Shown piece by piece: positions 22,167 to 33,257 of a stretch of DNA of 64,000 nucleotides (position 1 is the stretch's first letter; each line of letters opens with the position of its first letter). The position numbers were made by a program, and so were the translations under genes. This DNA is from Plantago major (Eukaryota > Streptophyta > Magnoliopsida > Lamiales > Plantaginaceae), in contig CM048844.1 in assembly GCA_026545765.1 (NCBI GenBank), forward strand, positions 57,260,932 to 57,324,931. The letters are read 5' to 3'. The notes under the pieces are model-generated. The model searched no databases. It was not told the origin of the DNA and saw only the letters and a list, made by a program, of their open reading frames with translations.

Positions 22167-23352
22167 CTATGTTTTAAAAGCCGGATTGGGCGGACTGACA
22201 GTTAGAAAGCCGGTGGTGACCGGTGGTTGTATGAGCTAAGCAGAATACCGTTTGGCAAAAACAGCCGTAAAAGCGGTGCGACCAGCGCCGGCTCGGTGGT
22301 TTCAAAAAAATAAAAATGAAGGGCTTTTTTGCAAAAGCCCTAAATCAATCCAACCGCTGTTTCTTCTTCTGTTTCTTCTTTTGGTCGATTTTCTTCAGTT
22401 TCTTCTTCTGATCGATTTTCTTCTTCAGTTTCTTCTTCTGCAATTAATTCGTGTAGAGAGAGAGAAAGAAAGAAGAGGAGAAAGAAGGAAGAGAGAAAGA
22501 AAGGAAGAGATAAAAGAAGAAAGACATAAAGAAAGGAAGAGAGAAAGAAAGAAGAGGGAATAGAGAAAGAAAGGAGAAGGTTGCTAGCTATTAGGTTAAA
22601 TGTGTGGAGACAATGTAAGGTTTCATTTGGTTTGAGGAAAAATGGGGGAAAAGAAAAAAAAATAGGAGAAAATATTGTTTTCCGCCATTTGGTAGTTCTC
22701 AGGAAATCCTAGGAAATTTATGAAAATCTATATCAAATATATCTATCTCCATAAAATAAGGAAAGTTGTTTTTCACTCACATTTTGCAGGAAAATCTTAT
22801 TTTCCCCTATTTTTTTTCTTTTCCCCCATTTTCCCTCAAACCAAATGAAGCCTAAGAAAAGAAATTGGAAAGGTCTCGGCAGATCTTTGGGCCTTGATCC
22901 CAACCACCACTTGCTATTTAGTACAATGTATTTTAATTATATAAATTTTACCCAAATATAAATTATATATTTGAAACACTAATTTCAACTAAATTAAATT
23001 TTACGGAATATATAACAAGTTAACATATAAATTAAATGTATGATAATATAATCTATATTATTTATTAAAACGTCTATGGTGTTAACAAAACGTGTCTTTT
23101 GTAATATGAAAATAACATCAATGTTAAGAATATAGACGATTTGATCAATAATATGGATAATATTTTTGAAAACAGATATGTCTCTATACAAATTATCTAG
23201 AGACCCTTTTATGAGACTTACTTATATAATTATGAATATGAATATTCTTATGACGTCATTCCGGCTCATAACGGCCCAACCGATCCGACCCCGGTCCAAC
23301 CTTTTTTAGGGGGTGGGCAGCTTAACTGTCTGGTCCGGCTTTTAAAACATAG
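22167..23352. mobile_element. hAT-like non-autonomous element with perfect TIRs
   Basis: The ends are CTATGTTTTAAAAGCCGGA and its exact reverse complement (19 bp). The 8-bp target duplication CTTGTGGT lies at 22159-22166 and 23353-23360. Eight-base duplications are typical of the hAT superfamily; the TIR itself is not the classical CAGGG type. No transposase is encoded. The interior has a GA-rich microsatellite (about 22457-22580) that produces a spurious Lys/Glu/Arg ORF, and a Tourist MITE. Confidence 0.85.
22619..22852. mobile_element. Tourist-like MITE (PIF/Harbinger)
   Basis: This 234-bp element has inverted repeats of about 55 bp starting GGTTTCATTTGGTTTGAGG on the left and GGCTTCATTTGGTTTGAGG on the right. 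It is flanked by a TAA target duplication (22616-22618, 22853-22855). It sits inside the hAT-like element. Confidence 0.85.
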
Positions 23353-23360
23353 CTTGTGGT

Positions 23361-23724
23361 TGTTGTGGTGATCTGGATCTTTACAGAGAAGGAACATCAG
23401 TGATAGTTCTCTCCAGATCAACAACCATGTGTTGTACTGATACATTGGCAGTGTCATCAAGTACTACTGCATCACTCATCAGGGCATCATTTATATCTTG
23501 AAAAGTGGATGGCCCTAGTAGAGTTTTTCCTTGGGACATGGTTGCTTGCTCAGCAACCTGTGATGTAGAGACTTCATCAGCAACCTCATTCCTTTTCAAG
23601 AATGGGTCAAAGTCCAACTCATCTGCTTCTTCAATAGTGAAAGGCAGGGACGCATCAACCCTCTTGGCATAAGAGTGGTATCTTCAGCACTATGGAGTGC
23701 TGATGAGACCACAATTGAGAGGTT
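23361..23724 (-). pseudogene. Element B ORF3, middle segment
   Basis: The minus-strand frame 23617-23381 (FDPFLKRNEVADEVSTSQVAEQ..) continues the extra ORF between the hAT-like insertion and the solo LTR. It is Ser/Thr- and acid-rich, and not recognisable as a known domain. Confidence 0.5.
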
Positions 23725-23729
23725 CATCA

Positions 23730-25130
23730 TGTCTTTTTTACCATGTTTTTGTAAGTCTTTGTTAGTATTTTATAGTGTTTCTTATGCCTTTTCATGTTTT
23801 TCGTGTTTTAGTTGTGTTTTGCAGATTGTCGTGTTTCTAGGTGAAAATCGGAGTAAAAATGATGATTTTGGAAATTTAGAAATGAATCTAGAGATTTGAA
23901 ATTGGAGCAAAATGGCAAAAACGGAAGTGGATTCGGAGTTCGAACAAAGATTTTAGAGCCATTTAAGCGAGACTGCGAAAAAGTGAAACTTACGGAGCAG
24001 TCTAGCCATTTTGGCCATAACTCTCTCATACGATGTCCGACTGACCTGATTTCAGTGGCCACGTGTAGATAATTCAAAGAGCTACAACTTTCATATGGAA
24101 GGATGGACAAATTCGGCCTGTACATGCATCTAGAGAAGTTTTAGTGACACAGGAATCTGGGTCCCAACTCCTTTCAAGACGCGTCCCAGTCTCACGATCC
24201 AAGAGCGCATCCTAGAATTGCAGGGCCGTCCACAGTCTTTAATCGAGATTTCTGGCGATTTCTGGCTCATTTTTCTTCGTTTTTTCTCCTTTAAATAGAT
24301 TTCTTTCACCATAACTTCAGATACACTTTATTATAAACCTAATTTGAGGGTCTAAGAACCCTAGGTTTCATCTTGTACACTTGGGGATTTAGCTATTGAC
24401 TTGTAATCGTGTGTTAAATTCACGTTCGGAGGTTAGAATTCAATTTTCTATTGCATATCTTCTTTCAATTTGACAACTTGATTGATTGTTTATGCTTGAA
24501 TTCTTCGTTTTCATCAAACTTATGTGTATTCATGTGACAATGGATTTGGATGCTTCTACAATGTCATTGATTAGCTAATTCTTGTATGAATACAGTAGTG
24601 AATTGAAGGATTTTGTATGTTAGGGTTTGTTGCTATGGATTTGATTCACACGGGAGTTAACCTAGATAAAACATCTTCGTAATAACTTGTGAATTTAGAT
24701 CGCTAAAATATTTTAATCGTTTGTTCAAGGATTATCTGTCTGACAAATCAGATAATTACGATAAACTAAACTTTCAAAAAACGAATTGGTTAAGATCGAT
24801 TTTGCAGTTATTGGACATTCTAACTGTGACAACGTGTGAATCACCATAAACAGGTGGTGAGTAATTTCCCGTAAACATATTTATCCTGAGCTTAACTACT
24901 GTGTTCATACTTTCCATTAACTGTGTTAGAGTTGCCTAGGTTTTCTTCTTTCAGTTAGCTAGAAGAAGTAGAACAATATTCATGATCATATGACTTCCAC
25001 AAACTTGTTTATCAGTGCTCCATAACTTGACAATTGCTTAATTAGTTCCTCGAGAGAACGTTCCTTGGTTTAGTCGTGTCTGTCTACAACACTACTTTTC
25101 TACTTGTTTTTATAAGTAATAATTTGAGCA
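23730..25130 (+). mobile_element. Solo LTR, 1401 bp, in element B
   Basis: It starts TGTCTTTTTTACC and ends AATTTGAGCA, flanked by a perfect 5-bp duplication CATCA (23725-23729, 25131-25135). No primer site or internal genes are present, so it is the product of LTR-LTR recombination. A pyrimidine-rich, Athila-like text is visible but the family is not certain. It is not related to the other LTRs in the window. Confidence 0.85.
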
Positions 25131-25135
25131 CATCA

Positions 25136-25348
25136 AGTGCTTTGCTGGACAAAGGCAGTGGTATCTGCAACACTATGGAGTTGTATCTGAACTCCACCAG
25201 TGTTATCTGTGGCACTAGGTTCAGATACCCTCGTGTCAGTATCCACCACATAAGTGCTTTCCTTGGCAGCTGCCTTCTTCTTACCTCGAGTCCTACGTTT
25301 CTTCTTTGGCACAACATTTGCCTCATAAACGTCTTCTACTGGCCTCTT
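25136..25348 (-). pseudogene. Element B ORF3, frame-shifted continuation up to the solo LTR
   Basis: After the stop at 25349, the minus strand continues in a shifted frame with a basic patch followed by KESTYVVDTDTRVSEP-like text. It reaches the CATCA target duplication of the solo LTR, beyond which the text resumes at 23724. Confidence 0.45.
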
Positions 25349-26254
25349 CTAGTTCTGCTTGAGCTCACAATTGTATTTGCAAACAAGATGACCGTTTGCA
25401 ATCTCTCCATTCCCCCTGAGCTTTATGCCAAGCTTCTCCAGAATGTAGCATATCTTTAGACCAAAGCTGATAGTATGCTTGGGCTTAGCAAGATCATCTT
25501 TCACTACAGACTCAAAGCCTTGAAGTTTGTCAACAAACCTCAGAAAGTTGTACTTCCCCCAGTTGAAGGGCTCATCTCTATCTTCCAGAGTGTTGAGGAA
25601 TGATATCATTCCCCATGTTTCCATGCTGATCTGGTCAGCTCCACCTTGATTTGAATCAAAGCACCTATGCAATACAAGTGCTATCCAATCCCAGGGTTCA
25701 ACAAGATGTCTTCTTCGGACAATTGAGTTGTCGAACACTGTTGGAGTATCATCCTTTTTAGGATTCATATAGAGAGAGTAGAAGTTTCTAGCACTTTTGG
25801 TTGAGATGTCTGGCTTAAAAGCAATACCTTGGGTGGGTAACCCAAAGAGATTGCTGAAGGTATTCACATCAAAGGTTATTTCAACATCTTGGACCTTCGT
25901 TGTGATGCGCACTTCTTCAGTGCCATCATCTTTAGTGATGGTGGAATTATTGTAGAATTCCAACACATCATCAGTGGAAGTGCTTGTGGGTTTTGCGGAG
26001 CAAAACTGCTTGATTTTTACCTTTTCATGTAAATCAAGACCATGCTTCACATCTACTTGGTTCTTTGCAGCACCCAGTAGGTATTCATCGATAAGTACTC
26101 CTCCCCAGAGTATCTTAGATTTGGGATTCCACATGGAGAAGTTGAAATCACCAAATAATCTCCGATTTGTCACAACAAGAGCTGGATTTTGCTTCTCAGC
26201 AGTTCCAGATGTGAAAACTTGGGATTTCTGAGAACTAGCCCTCTTGGGTGCCAT
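25349..26254 (-). CDS. Element B ORF3 N-terminal part, intact 301-residue frame
   Basis: The frame starts MAPKRASSQKSQ at 26254 and stays open to 25349. It contains ILWGGVLIDEYLLGAA, VEITFDVNTFSNLFGLPTQG and HLVEPWDWIALVLHRCF. This resembles the putative plant transposon protein region found in extra ORFs of large plant retrotransposons (family assignment by memory of motifs, not searched). The same ORF opens element A's 3' part at 36285. It lies about 0.85 kb downstream of RNase H. The frame ends early; its continuation, in a shifted frame, is seen in 25348-25136. The role is unknown. Confidence 0.6.
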   Translation of the reverse strand: MAPKRASSQKSQVFTSGTAEKQNPALVVTNRRLFGDFNFSMWNPKSKILWGGVLIDEYLLGAAKNQVDVKHGLDLHEKVKIKQFCSAKPTSTSTDDVLEFYNNSTITKDDGTEEVRITTKVQDVEITFDVNTFSNLFGLPTQGIAFKPDISTKSARNFYSLYMNPKKDDTPTVFDNSIVRRRHLVEPWDWIALVLHRCFDSNQGGADQISMETWGMISFLNTLEDRDEPFNWGKYNFLRFVDKLQGFESVVKDDLAKPKHTISFGLKICYILEKLGIKLRGNGEIANGHLVCKYNCELKQN

Positions 26255-27100
26255 ATCTTTAAATAGAAGTAGTAGTCAAGAGAGATTGAAAGAGATTAAG
26301 GTCGAATACGATTAAGTAATTCTTTGCAGAAAAACTTAGCAGAGATTTAGACGATTTCAGAGAAGATTAGCAGAGAAAAGTTGAAGGTTTTTGCTATTTT
26401 GGTGCTTCTTAAAATGTGAGTTTAGGCGAAAGTGTTTTCTTTTCCCATAAACTGCTTTATATAACAATGCAAGTACATAGATACAAATGAATTTTGTATC
26501 TACATTTCTCGCAGTCTACACCAGGCGTGGGTGAAAAGGTGGTTTTTCATTAAATGCGAGTGGGACCAGTAATTGGGTTAATGTGTTAATGGGTTGTTGA
26601 GACGCATCTGAACCGTTGAATTGCTATCGCCATTCTTTCAATGGTTGAGATTGTTTTCTCAACAATGATTACAATCAACACATGTAATTGCGCCCAATTA
26701 ATGCTATTTGGCTAATAGCTATTTGAGTCATTTTCAATACTCAGTAACCTGTAACTAGGAGACAAACTGGTTTCTAAGCTTATTAATTAAGTGTCCAGTG
26801 TTGTTTGAAAATTATCACAAAAATAGAAATTTATCAAAACACAAGAGATAGTTGACTTCTGACAGATAGTACTGTTTGTCGACTTCTTTTCTTTTGTGTT
26901 CTCCCTTACTTAGTGGCCTCTCATATCTGAATACCCGTTTCAGATACCTCTTTAACCAACTTTACACTTAGCCTTGATATCTGAGTGACTGTCTCAGATA
27001 TCTCCTTCTCTCTTTAAATGCCTTTCTTTTCAAAAAGCCTTATTCTTCTCTATTGGCTTACTGAATTCCCGTCTCAGTGACCAATTTAGCACCTTGCAAT
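26255..27100 (-). other. Non-coding spacer between RNase H and ORF3 in element B
   Basis: This aligns in reverse with 35427-36284 of element A. It contains repeated ATATCTGAG-type motifs also frequent elsewhere in these elements. No convincing ORF is present. Confidence 0.6.
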
Positions 27101-27119
27101 TCCATTAACCCAAGACTAT

Positions 27120-28500
27120 GTCTCAAGGTCAGGAATTTGCTCTCTTGCAGAGGCTTTGTGAAGATATCTGCAAGTTGGTCTTCTATACCAATCTTGAGTA
27201 TCTCAATATTGCCTTTTTCAACATGATCTCTAATGGAGTGGTGTCAAACATCAATGTGCTTTGATCTTGCATGGAACTTAGGATTCTGAGTTATGGCAAT
27301 AACACTTGTGTTGTCACAAAAAATGAGAGTTTTCTCTTCATTGATCTCATAGTCTCTGAGTTGTTGTTGTATCCATAGTATTTGTGAAGCACAACACCTA
27401 GCAACAATATACTCTGCTTCTGTGGTTGATGTGGCAATTGAAATTTACTTCTTGCTGAACCATGATATAAGTCTAGTACCAAGGAATTGACAAGTTGAAG
27501 TACCTTTTCTATCAAGCATTGATCCAGCATAGTCATCATCTGGATAGCCAACTAAACTCAAGCCACTCTCTTTTGGATACCACAACCCAACTTCTACAGT
27601 ACCTTTAACATACCTTAGAATTTTCATAGCAGTGTAATAGTGTGATGGCATAGGATTTGTCTGAAATCTTGCACATACACCAACTGCATATTGAATATCT
27701 GGTCTGCTTGCTTTGAGGTATAGTAGAGAATTAATTTCCTATACTTGTGTTCTTCAACACTCTTGTTAGATTCAATATAGGTCATATTCGTTCCAATGCT
27801 CATAGGTATCTTAGCATTCTTTCAGAAGGCTTTAGATTAAACTTATTGAGCATGTCTTTTGCATACTTTGTTTGACTAATGAATATTTCATCATCAAGTT
27901 GCGTGACTTACAACCCTAGGAAGTAATTCAATTCTCCCATCAAGCTCATCTCAAATTTACTTTTCGTGAGCTCAGCAAAGTCTTCACAAAGTTGCTTGTC
28001 CTTAGATCTAAAGATTATGTCATCAACATAAACTTGTACTAAGAGCAGTTTCCCATCATGGTTCAATGTGATGAGAGTTTTTTCAACTTCTCCTTCTTGA
28101 ATCCACTTCCCAGCAAGTACTTGGCCAAAGTGTCAACCATTCTCTTGGAGCTTGTTTAAGTCCATATAGAGCTTTCTGAAGCTTATAGACCATCTTGCTT
28201 CCTGAGGAAACTTCAAAACTAGGTGGTTGGTTCTCAATATAGACTTTCCAACAAGCTCACCATTTAGAAATGCACTCTTGACATCCATTTGGTAAACTTT
28301 AAAGTCATTATGTGCTACAAAGGCTAGAAATAGTCTGATTGCATCCAATCTTGCAACAGGAGCATATGACTCATCAAAATCTAGTCCTTCAGTCTGGGTG
28401 AATCCCTTGGCAACGAACCTTGCTTTGTTTCTGGTTATTTCACCAGATTCATTCATCTTATTTCTGAAAACCCACTTAGTTCCTATGAGAGATATTCCAT
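27120..28500 (-). pseudogene. Element B reverse transcriptase and RNase H (broken)
   Basis: RT motifs are visible on the minus strand: [32 protein letters not shown] (28456-28340, quoted here only as a marker of the region), [11 protein letters not shown], and YVDDIIF near 28030. RNase H text follows (VGLWYPKESGLSLVGYPDDDYAGS, GTRLISWFSKK; the end DIFTKPLQE-like at about 27150). Stops and frameshifts occur near 28133, 27900, 27740 and 27445. The copy is close to element A's RT in sequence but less intact. Confidence 0.85.
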
Positions 28501-28525
28501 CAATGTAGGGAACTAGTTTCCAGAC

Positions 28526-29150
28526 TTAGTTTCTCTCAAATTGATCCAACTCTTCTTGCATTGCTAAGATCCAATCTTGGTCTTTTAATGCTTCTTCAAT
28601 GATCTTTGGTTCAATGTCTGAGATGAAACATCCATAGAGAGAATTTGCATTTTCAGCAATTGCTCTTACCCCTTGGTCTAAAGGACCTATCACATCCTTT
28701 GCAGGATGATCTCTTATCCATTTCATGATGGGCTTAGGACTAGTAGGATCATTATCATTTTGATTCATTTCTGTATCATTATGATCATGATAGACTTGTT
28801 CAGTATCTGAGATATCTAGCACTTGTGATGTGCTTGGGATATCTGACACTTGTTCAGTGTCCTGGGTATCTGAGACAGGATTCACATCAACCTCCTGCTC
28901 AGTTACCTCTTCATGATGAAGATTCTCATTCTCTTGATCCATTTCTGGATTTCTCATAGGAAACTCTTCATCATGTCTTAGAGTAATCTGGTTGTTACTT
29001 GGCAATGATTGCCTTTCTTCGTCAGAATCATCCTCTAAGTGAATGACAAAATTATTTCCTTACTGAGATTCTTATTCAGAATCCTTGATCATAAGCTCTT
29101 TGAACCTATCTGAGAGTTCTTCATTCAAGGGTACTTTCTTGTTTCCTTCA
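28526..29150 (-). pseudogene. Element B integrase-RT linker
   Basis: The 159-residue open frame (29005-28526) is rich in Asp, Glu, Gln and Thr (EQVSDIPSTSQVLDISDTEQ) and ends [18 protein letters not shown], which is the start of the RT domain. Element A has the same linker at 33368-34027. This variable acidic linker is normal in copia polyproteins. Confidence 0.75.
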
Positions 29151-29289
29151 TAGAATACTACATGGACAGATTCTTCAATCTTTTGTGTCCTTTTGTTGTA
29201 GATTATGTAAGCTTTGCTTTTCATTGAATAACCAAGAAATACTCCTTCATCTGCCTTTGGTTGAAATGTTCTTAGATGTTCTTACCATT

Positions 29290-29950
29290 GTTAAAAACAA
29301 AACATCTTCAACCAAACACCCTTAAATGTTTGATACTAGGGGGTCTACCAATCAATAACTCGTAAGGAGTCTTATCATGGTGTTTGTTGATCAAACATCT
29401 ATTTTGAGTGTAGCATGCTGTGTTTACAGCTTCAAGCCAATATATTTCACTTATTTCAGTGTCAGGAAGCATTGTTCTTGCGGCTTCTTTTAGGGTCCTA
29501 TTCTTCCTTTCAGAAACACCATTTTGTTGTGGTGTCCTTACTGAAGATAGTTGATGTTATATACCTTTGCAAGTACAAACTCTTATATGTATTGGTTCAC
29601 AAACTCAGTACCATCACATATACCTTGTCATTTTTCATGACTTCAAGCTTATTCAGCAGGCTTGGTATCTCAACCAGTGCGTCAGATTTCTGTTTGAGAA
29701 AAACAACCCAAGTGAATCGTGAGTAGTCATCTACAACAACCAGACCATACTTCTATCCTGCATAACTGGTTACTGAGGACTCAAAGAGATCCATATGTAA
29801 CAGTTGCAGTGGCCTCACACTGGAATGTCTAGTTTTAGACTTGAAAGATGTTTTGGCCTGTTTTTCTAATTGGTAAGCTGAACTCCATCCTTTTTCTATT
29901 CCATTTTAGGTAATCCAACAACCAATTCTTTCTTGGCTAGCTTATTCAGA
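29290..29950 (-). pseudogene. Element B integrase core (broken)
   Basis: The reverse of 29950-29290 matches element A's integrase: LNKLAKKELVVGLPK, HSSVRPLQLLHMDLFESS, the D-G-T-E-F region and the NGVSERKNRTLKEAARTML-like segment (29540-29470). Stops are frequent (for example at about 29900). No 166-bp duplication is present here, so that duplication is specific to element A. Confidence 0.8.
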
Positions 29951-30552
29951 TGAGGACTCAGATGATTCTAAACTTCCCTCACCAGAGTTGTGTGGCATCA
30001 CTCATGAATTGGTTGACTTTGGTCAAAAGAAGAAAGAAATGTGTGGGGTTTCTGAGGAGGTCTACCCAGATTGCTCGAACATCGAGCCATGCTTAATGGC
30101 AGATGAGAACAGTGCAAAGAAGAATCCAACGTGGCATTTTGATAGAGGATGTGGGAAGCACATGACAGGATATAAAGTAAATCTGGTGAACAACAGAGTA
30201 TGCGATACAGTACCAGATATCAGGTTTGCTCGAGGAGAAGTGAATCCAACCGTAGGATTTGGAGATCTGAAAATTGGAGCCCTTACAATCACTGGAGTAA
30301 TACATCTGAAGGGATTGAAATATAATCTTTTTAGCATGGGTCAATTTGCTGACAAGGGGTTCTCAGTGAAGATCAAATCCAAATTCTGCAAACTAATTGA
30401 CAATGAGTTAAAGCAGGTAGTCTTGGTTTCTAGGTAGTAAGGAAGTCTCTACGTGGTTGGCTGGGCAACCTCCACAACTGAAGAATGTCTCATGGTGAGT
30501 CAATCTGGCTACACTGAAGAAAATTGGCTATGGCACAAAAGGATGAGTCACT
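29951..30552 (+). pseudogene. Inverted 0.6-kb protease/pre-integrase segment in element B
   Basis: This block reads in the plus direction inside a minus-strand element. It encodes the end of gag (EDSDDSKLPSPE), the protease site region (WHFDRGCGKHMTGYKVNLVNN, with Arg in place of the usual Ser after the catalytic Asp) and the pre-integrase text (FGDLKIGALTITGVIHLKGLKYNL, WLWHKRMSH). The neighbouring minus text on both sides is the direct continuation of its two ends, so it is an in-place inversion. Confidence 0.85.
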
Positions 30553-30559
30553 CAGAGTC

Positions 30560-31640
30560 AAGATCAAGAGCATCCAGTTGTATTTGGATCTTTTTCCTTT
30601 TCTCAGTGAGCATAGCTCTCTGACCTCTGTTGAAATTTCTCCTATCTTTCTTGTCACCTGTCTTTAGCTTGTTATAAGCTGGCAGTCTTTATTGAAGTGA
30701 CCAGATTTCTGACAATAGAAACAGATATCGTTTCCGATTTCTGCTCCCTCAGTACTCGATGCTTACTGAGCAGGCTTGTTCAACGAGCTAGTCAATTGCA
30801 TACTTTTGTACTGGTGATAGTTGGGACCTAGATGCTTTTTCAGCTTCTCTTTGGTCCTTCTTCTTTCTATTTCCTGACTGACGTACTTTCTCATATGCTT
30901 TACAACAAGAGCATTTTCCTCAGTCACCTCTTTGGTATCCTTCTTTTCAGAAGTACCTTGAGTTATGAGAGCAACATTCTGCGATGTTTCAGCAGTCATA
31001 TGTCCTCTATGCTTTGTCTCATAGTTGACTGTTGCCAAATGTGAGAAAAGCTCCACTGGAGTGATGCTAGGCATTCCTTGGTTGAAATAGAAGTACTGAG
31101 TGTGTTCCCAGTTTTGATTTAAGCTTCTTACGATAGTCTTAACCTTTTCAGAGTTAGAATATCTTTCACTTTCACCAAGTGCAGCCATTTCACTCATCAG
31201 TGTTGTGAACATGAAATCAAGTTCCTCAAGTGTCTCAGTAGGACCTTGTTTGAAGTTTTGGAATTTGAGCTTCAAAACATCGAACTTGTTTTCTTTGGTT
31301 TTCTCAGTACCGGCACAGATTTCTTCAATCAGTGACCAGGCTTCTTTCACCGTTTTTGCACACCACAGTTTGCACTGTATGTGCTATGGAGTAGAACGAA
31401 TAATGATATTTCTTGCTTGGCTATCCAGCCTATTGCTCTTGGAATCTTCAGATGTCCATAGATGTCTGGGCTTTGGTTCATAAGCAATTTCACCAGTTTG
31501 TCTTGCACTCGATGTTGTACCACATGTTGAGGAACCAGCAGCATCTGTACCAGTGGGTTCCTTGTCTCAACCATTTGAAACTTCAATGACTTGTTTATCT
31601 CGTTGAATGACAATGGGGCCATTCTTTATCACTTCGATCA
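30560..31640 (-). pseudogene. Element B gag (broken)
   Basis: Two frames (31622-31347 and 31350-30763) encode a copia gag of the UBN2 type (WSLIEEICAGTEKTKENKFDVL, LEELDFMFTTLMSEMAAL, KVKTIVRSLNQNWEH). A zinc knuckle CFYCQKSGHFNKDC lies at about 30725-30684. A frameshift at about 31350 splits it, and the end runs into the inversion breakpoint. Confidence 0.8.
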
Positions 31641-31795
31641 TTTCTTCACTGATAGCTTCCAGGTGAAGCTTAGAGACATCCCGCAACAAACACTAAACAA
31701 ACAAAGTAAGTATAGGTGGTAAGCTATTAGTGGGCACTTATCTAGGATCTAGGTTCAGTGCAGAAGGTTAAAGAACCTCCTGCTCTGATACCACT

Positions 31796-33252
31796 TGTTG
31801 ATCCAGATAACGACAAAGTAAAAGACCGGGGGGGGGGGGGGGGAGGGGGTGAATAGTCTTTTCAAACTTTTAACGATAAAATAGTTTCTCAGATATCTGT
31901 GAAGGTATCTGATACTTATATTCAGAGAGCGGAAGTCGTTTGTGATAAGTGCACGTGCTCAACAAGCTATAATGTGTGTAAGTATTTAGCAAGAAATAAA
32001 TATGCAATAAGTAAAGTGCAGAAAGTAAATAACACAAAGCTTTATAGTGGTATATGAAGGTGGCGTAATCCCTCAACTAATCCACTCTCCCTTTCTCAGG
32101 ACTTGAATCCACTAAGATAAGATAATGAGTTCCCCTTACAAAATCCTATCTCTTAATCCCTTTAACACTAGGTTCCCAACCAAGTGTTCCCCCTGAGTTA
32201 TTCTCTGGTTTTCTCAACCAGGTACTTCCTCTACTAAGTAACCTTGAGCTATTCCTCAACTTCCAAAGCCAAGTACTTCCTATGCTCAACGCATGTGTGG
32301 TGTTGGTTATGGTAGTTTGTCAGGTGAGCAGGCTCTTATAACTTATACAGTTATCTTAGAGTGCTCTTTAGAAACAAGCTTACTTAATACACTTTTCAAT
32401 GTATGGTAAGTTGTTCTTTACTGACCCAAGTCTTGACGTTGTTCAAGAGAATGAATCTCATATATCAGTCGCAACTATATCTTCTGGATTCAACTCTTTC
32501 ACAATATACAATTATTGTTTAAGGATCAGGACACTTAGAACTTTCGTGCTAGTTAGAATTCAAGAGCTTTAGTCGCAACAGTAAGCTAGAGAGTAAGTAA
32601 GCAGAAGGCTTGTATGCTTGAGTGTAAGATATGTTTAATGTAGTTCAAGGTGTGTTTTCAAGCATTCTAAGTGGTGATATTTATAGTTGAAAATCATGCT
32701 GTTTGAATAGTATCCGTTGGGCACAATGAAATTCAAACTATTGATATATGAAGATAGTATGGCAGTAAGCTTTGTCTCTTTACAGAGATTTCCTCTTTTG
32801 CTCAGACATCTCTGTCTGCGTAATTAATGCACTGTACTAACTTTTGTCCTGTAGTGTCAACGGAAAAATGCAAGTTTTCTGAGGCTTTGCAAGTCCTTGC
32901 TCAGTGACCTATTGTGCATCAGAGACCTATTGAAATACTTGTCTTCCAATGACACTTAATTTCTTCAAGGTATCTGAGGAGACATTTCTCCTTAGTCTTC
33001 AGCAATCTTGTACAGTCTTCTGATCTTCAATAAAGACCTCCTTTCTGCTGGATGCTTGCTTCTTGGTCTTCTTTAAAGATATAAAAATTACATTCGGAGA
33101 CCTAACATCCTATACAAGATTTGCTAGACTAACATACTCAGTAAGCTTCCTCTTTTACAATTTTCAAGTGAACTAAGAGTACTAGTTACCTTTCTGAGCT
33201 AAGATAAGTCATTAGGGTTTACTGATCAAAATCTAAAAAGATATTCCTAACA
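31796..33252 (-). repeat. 5' LTR of copia element B
   Basis: The 1457-bp LTR aligns with 16887-18287 and, in reverse, with element A's LTR. It has a G-rich run at about 31829-31847. The inner border at 31795/31796 is followed on the minus strand by AGTGGTATCAGAGC, complementary to initiator tRNA-Met. Confidence 0.9.
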
Positions 33253-33257
33253 ATTTC

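Larger units (their letters stand above)
16887..33252 (-). mobile_element. Copia element B, SIRE-like, 16.4 kb, inserted in element A
   Basis: LTRs lie at 16887-18287 (3') and 31796-33252 (5') on the minus strand, and the 5-bp target duplication ATTTC is perfect (16882-16886 and 33253-33257). The primer site next to the 5' LTR reads AGTGGTATCAGAGC, and a polypurine tract (AAAAAGGGGACATT) precedes the 3' LTR. The order is gag, protease, integrase, RT, RNase H and a long extra ORF region, as in SIRE/Maximus elements. The element carries later damage: an inversion of 29951-30552, a solo LTR (23730-25130), a hAT-like insertion (22167-23352) and many stops. Confidence 0.92.

Noticed and set aside
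22252..22563. 103-residue Lys/Glu/Arg-rich frame
   Set aside because: It comes from GA-rich low-complexity DNA inside the hAT-like element, with no start context or homology.
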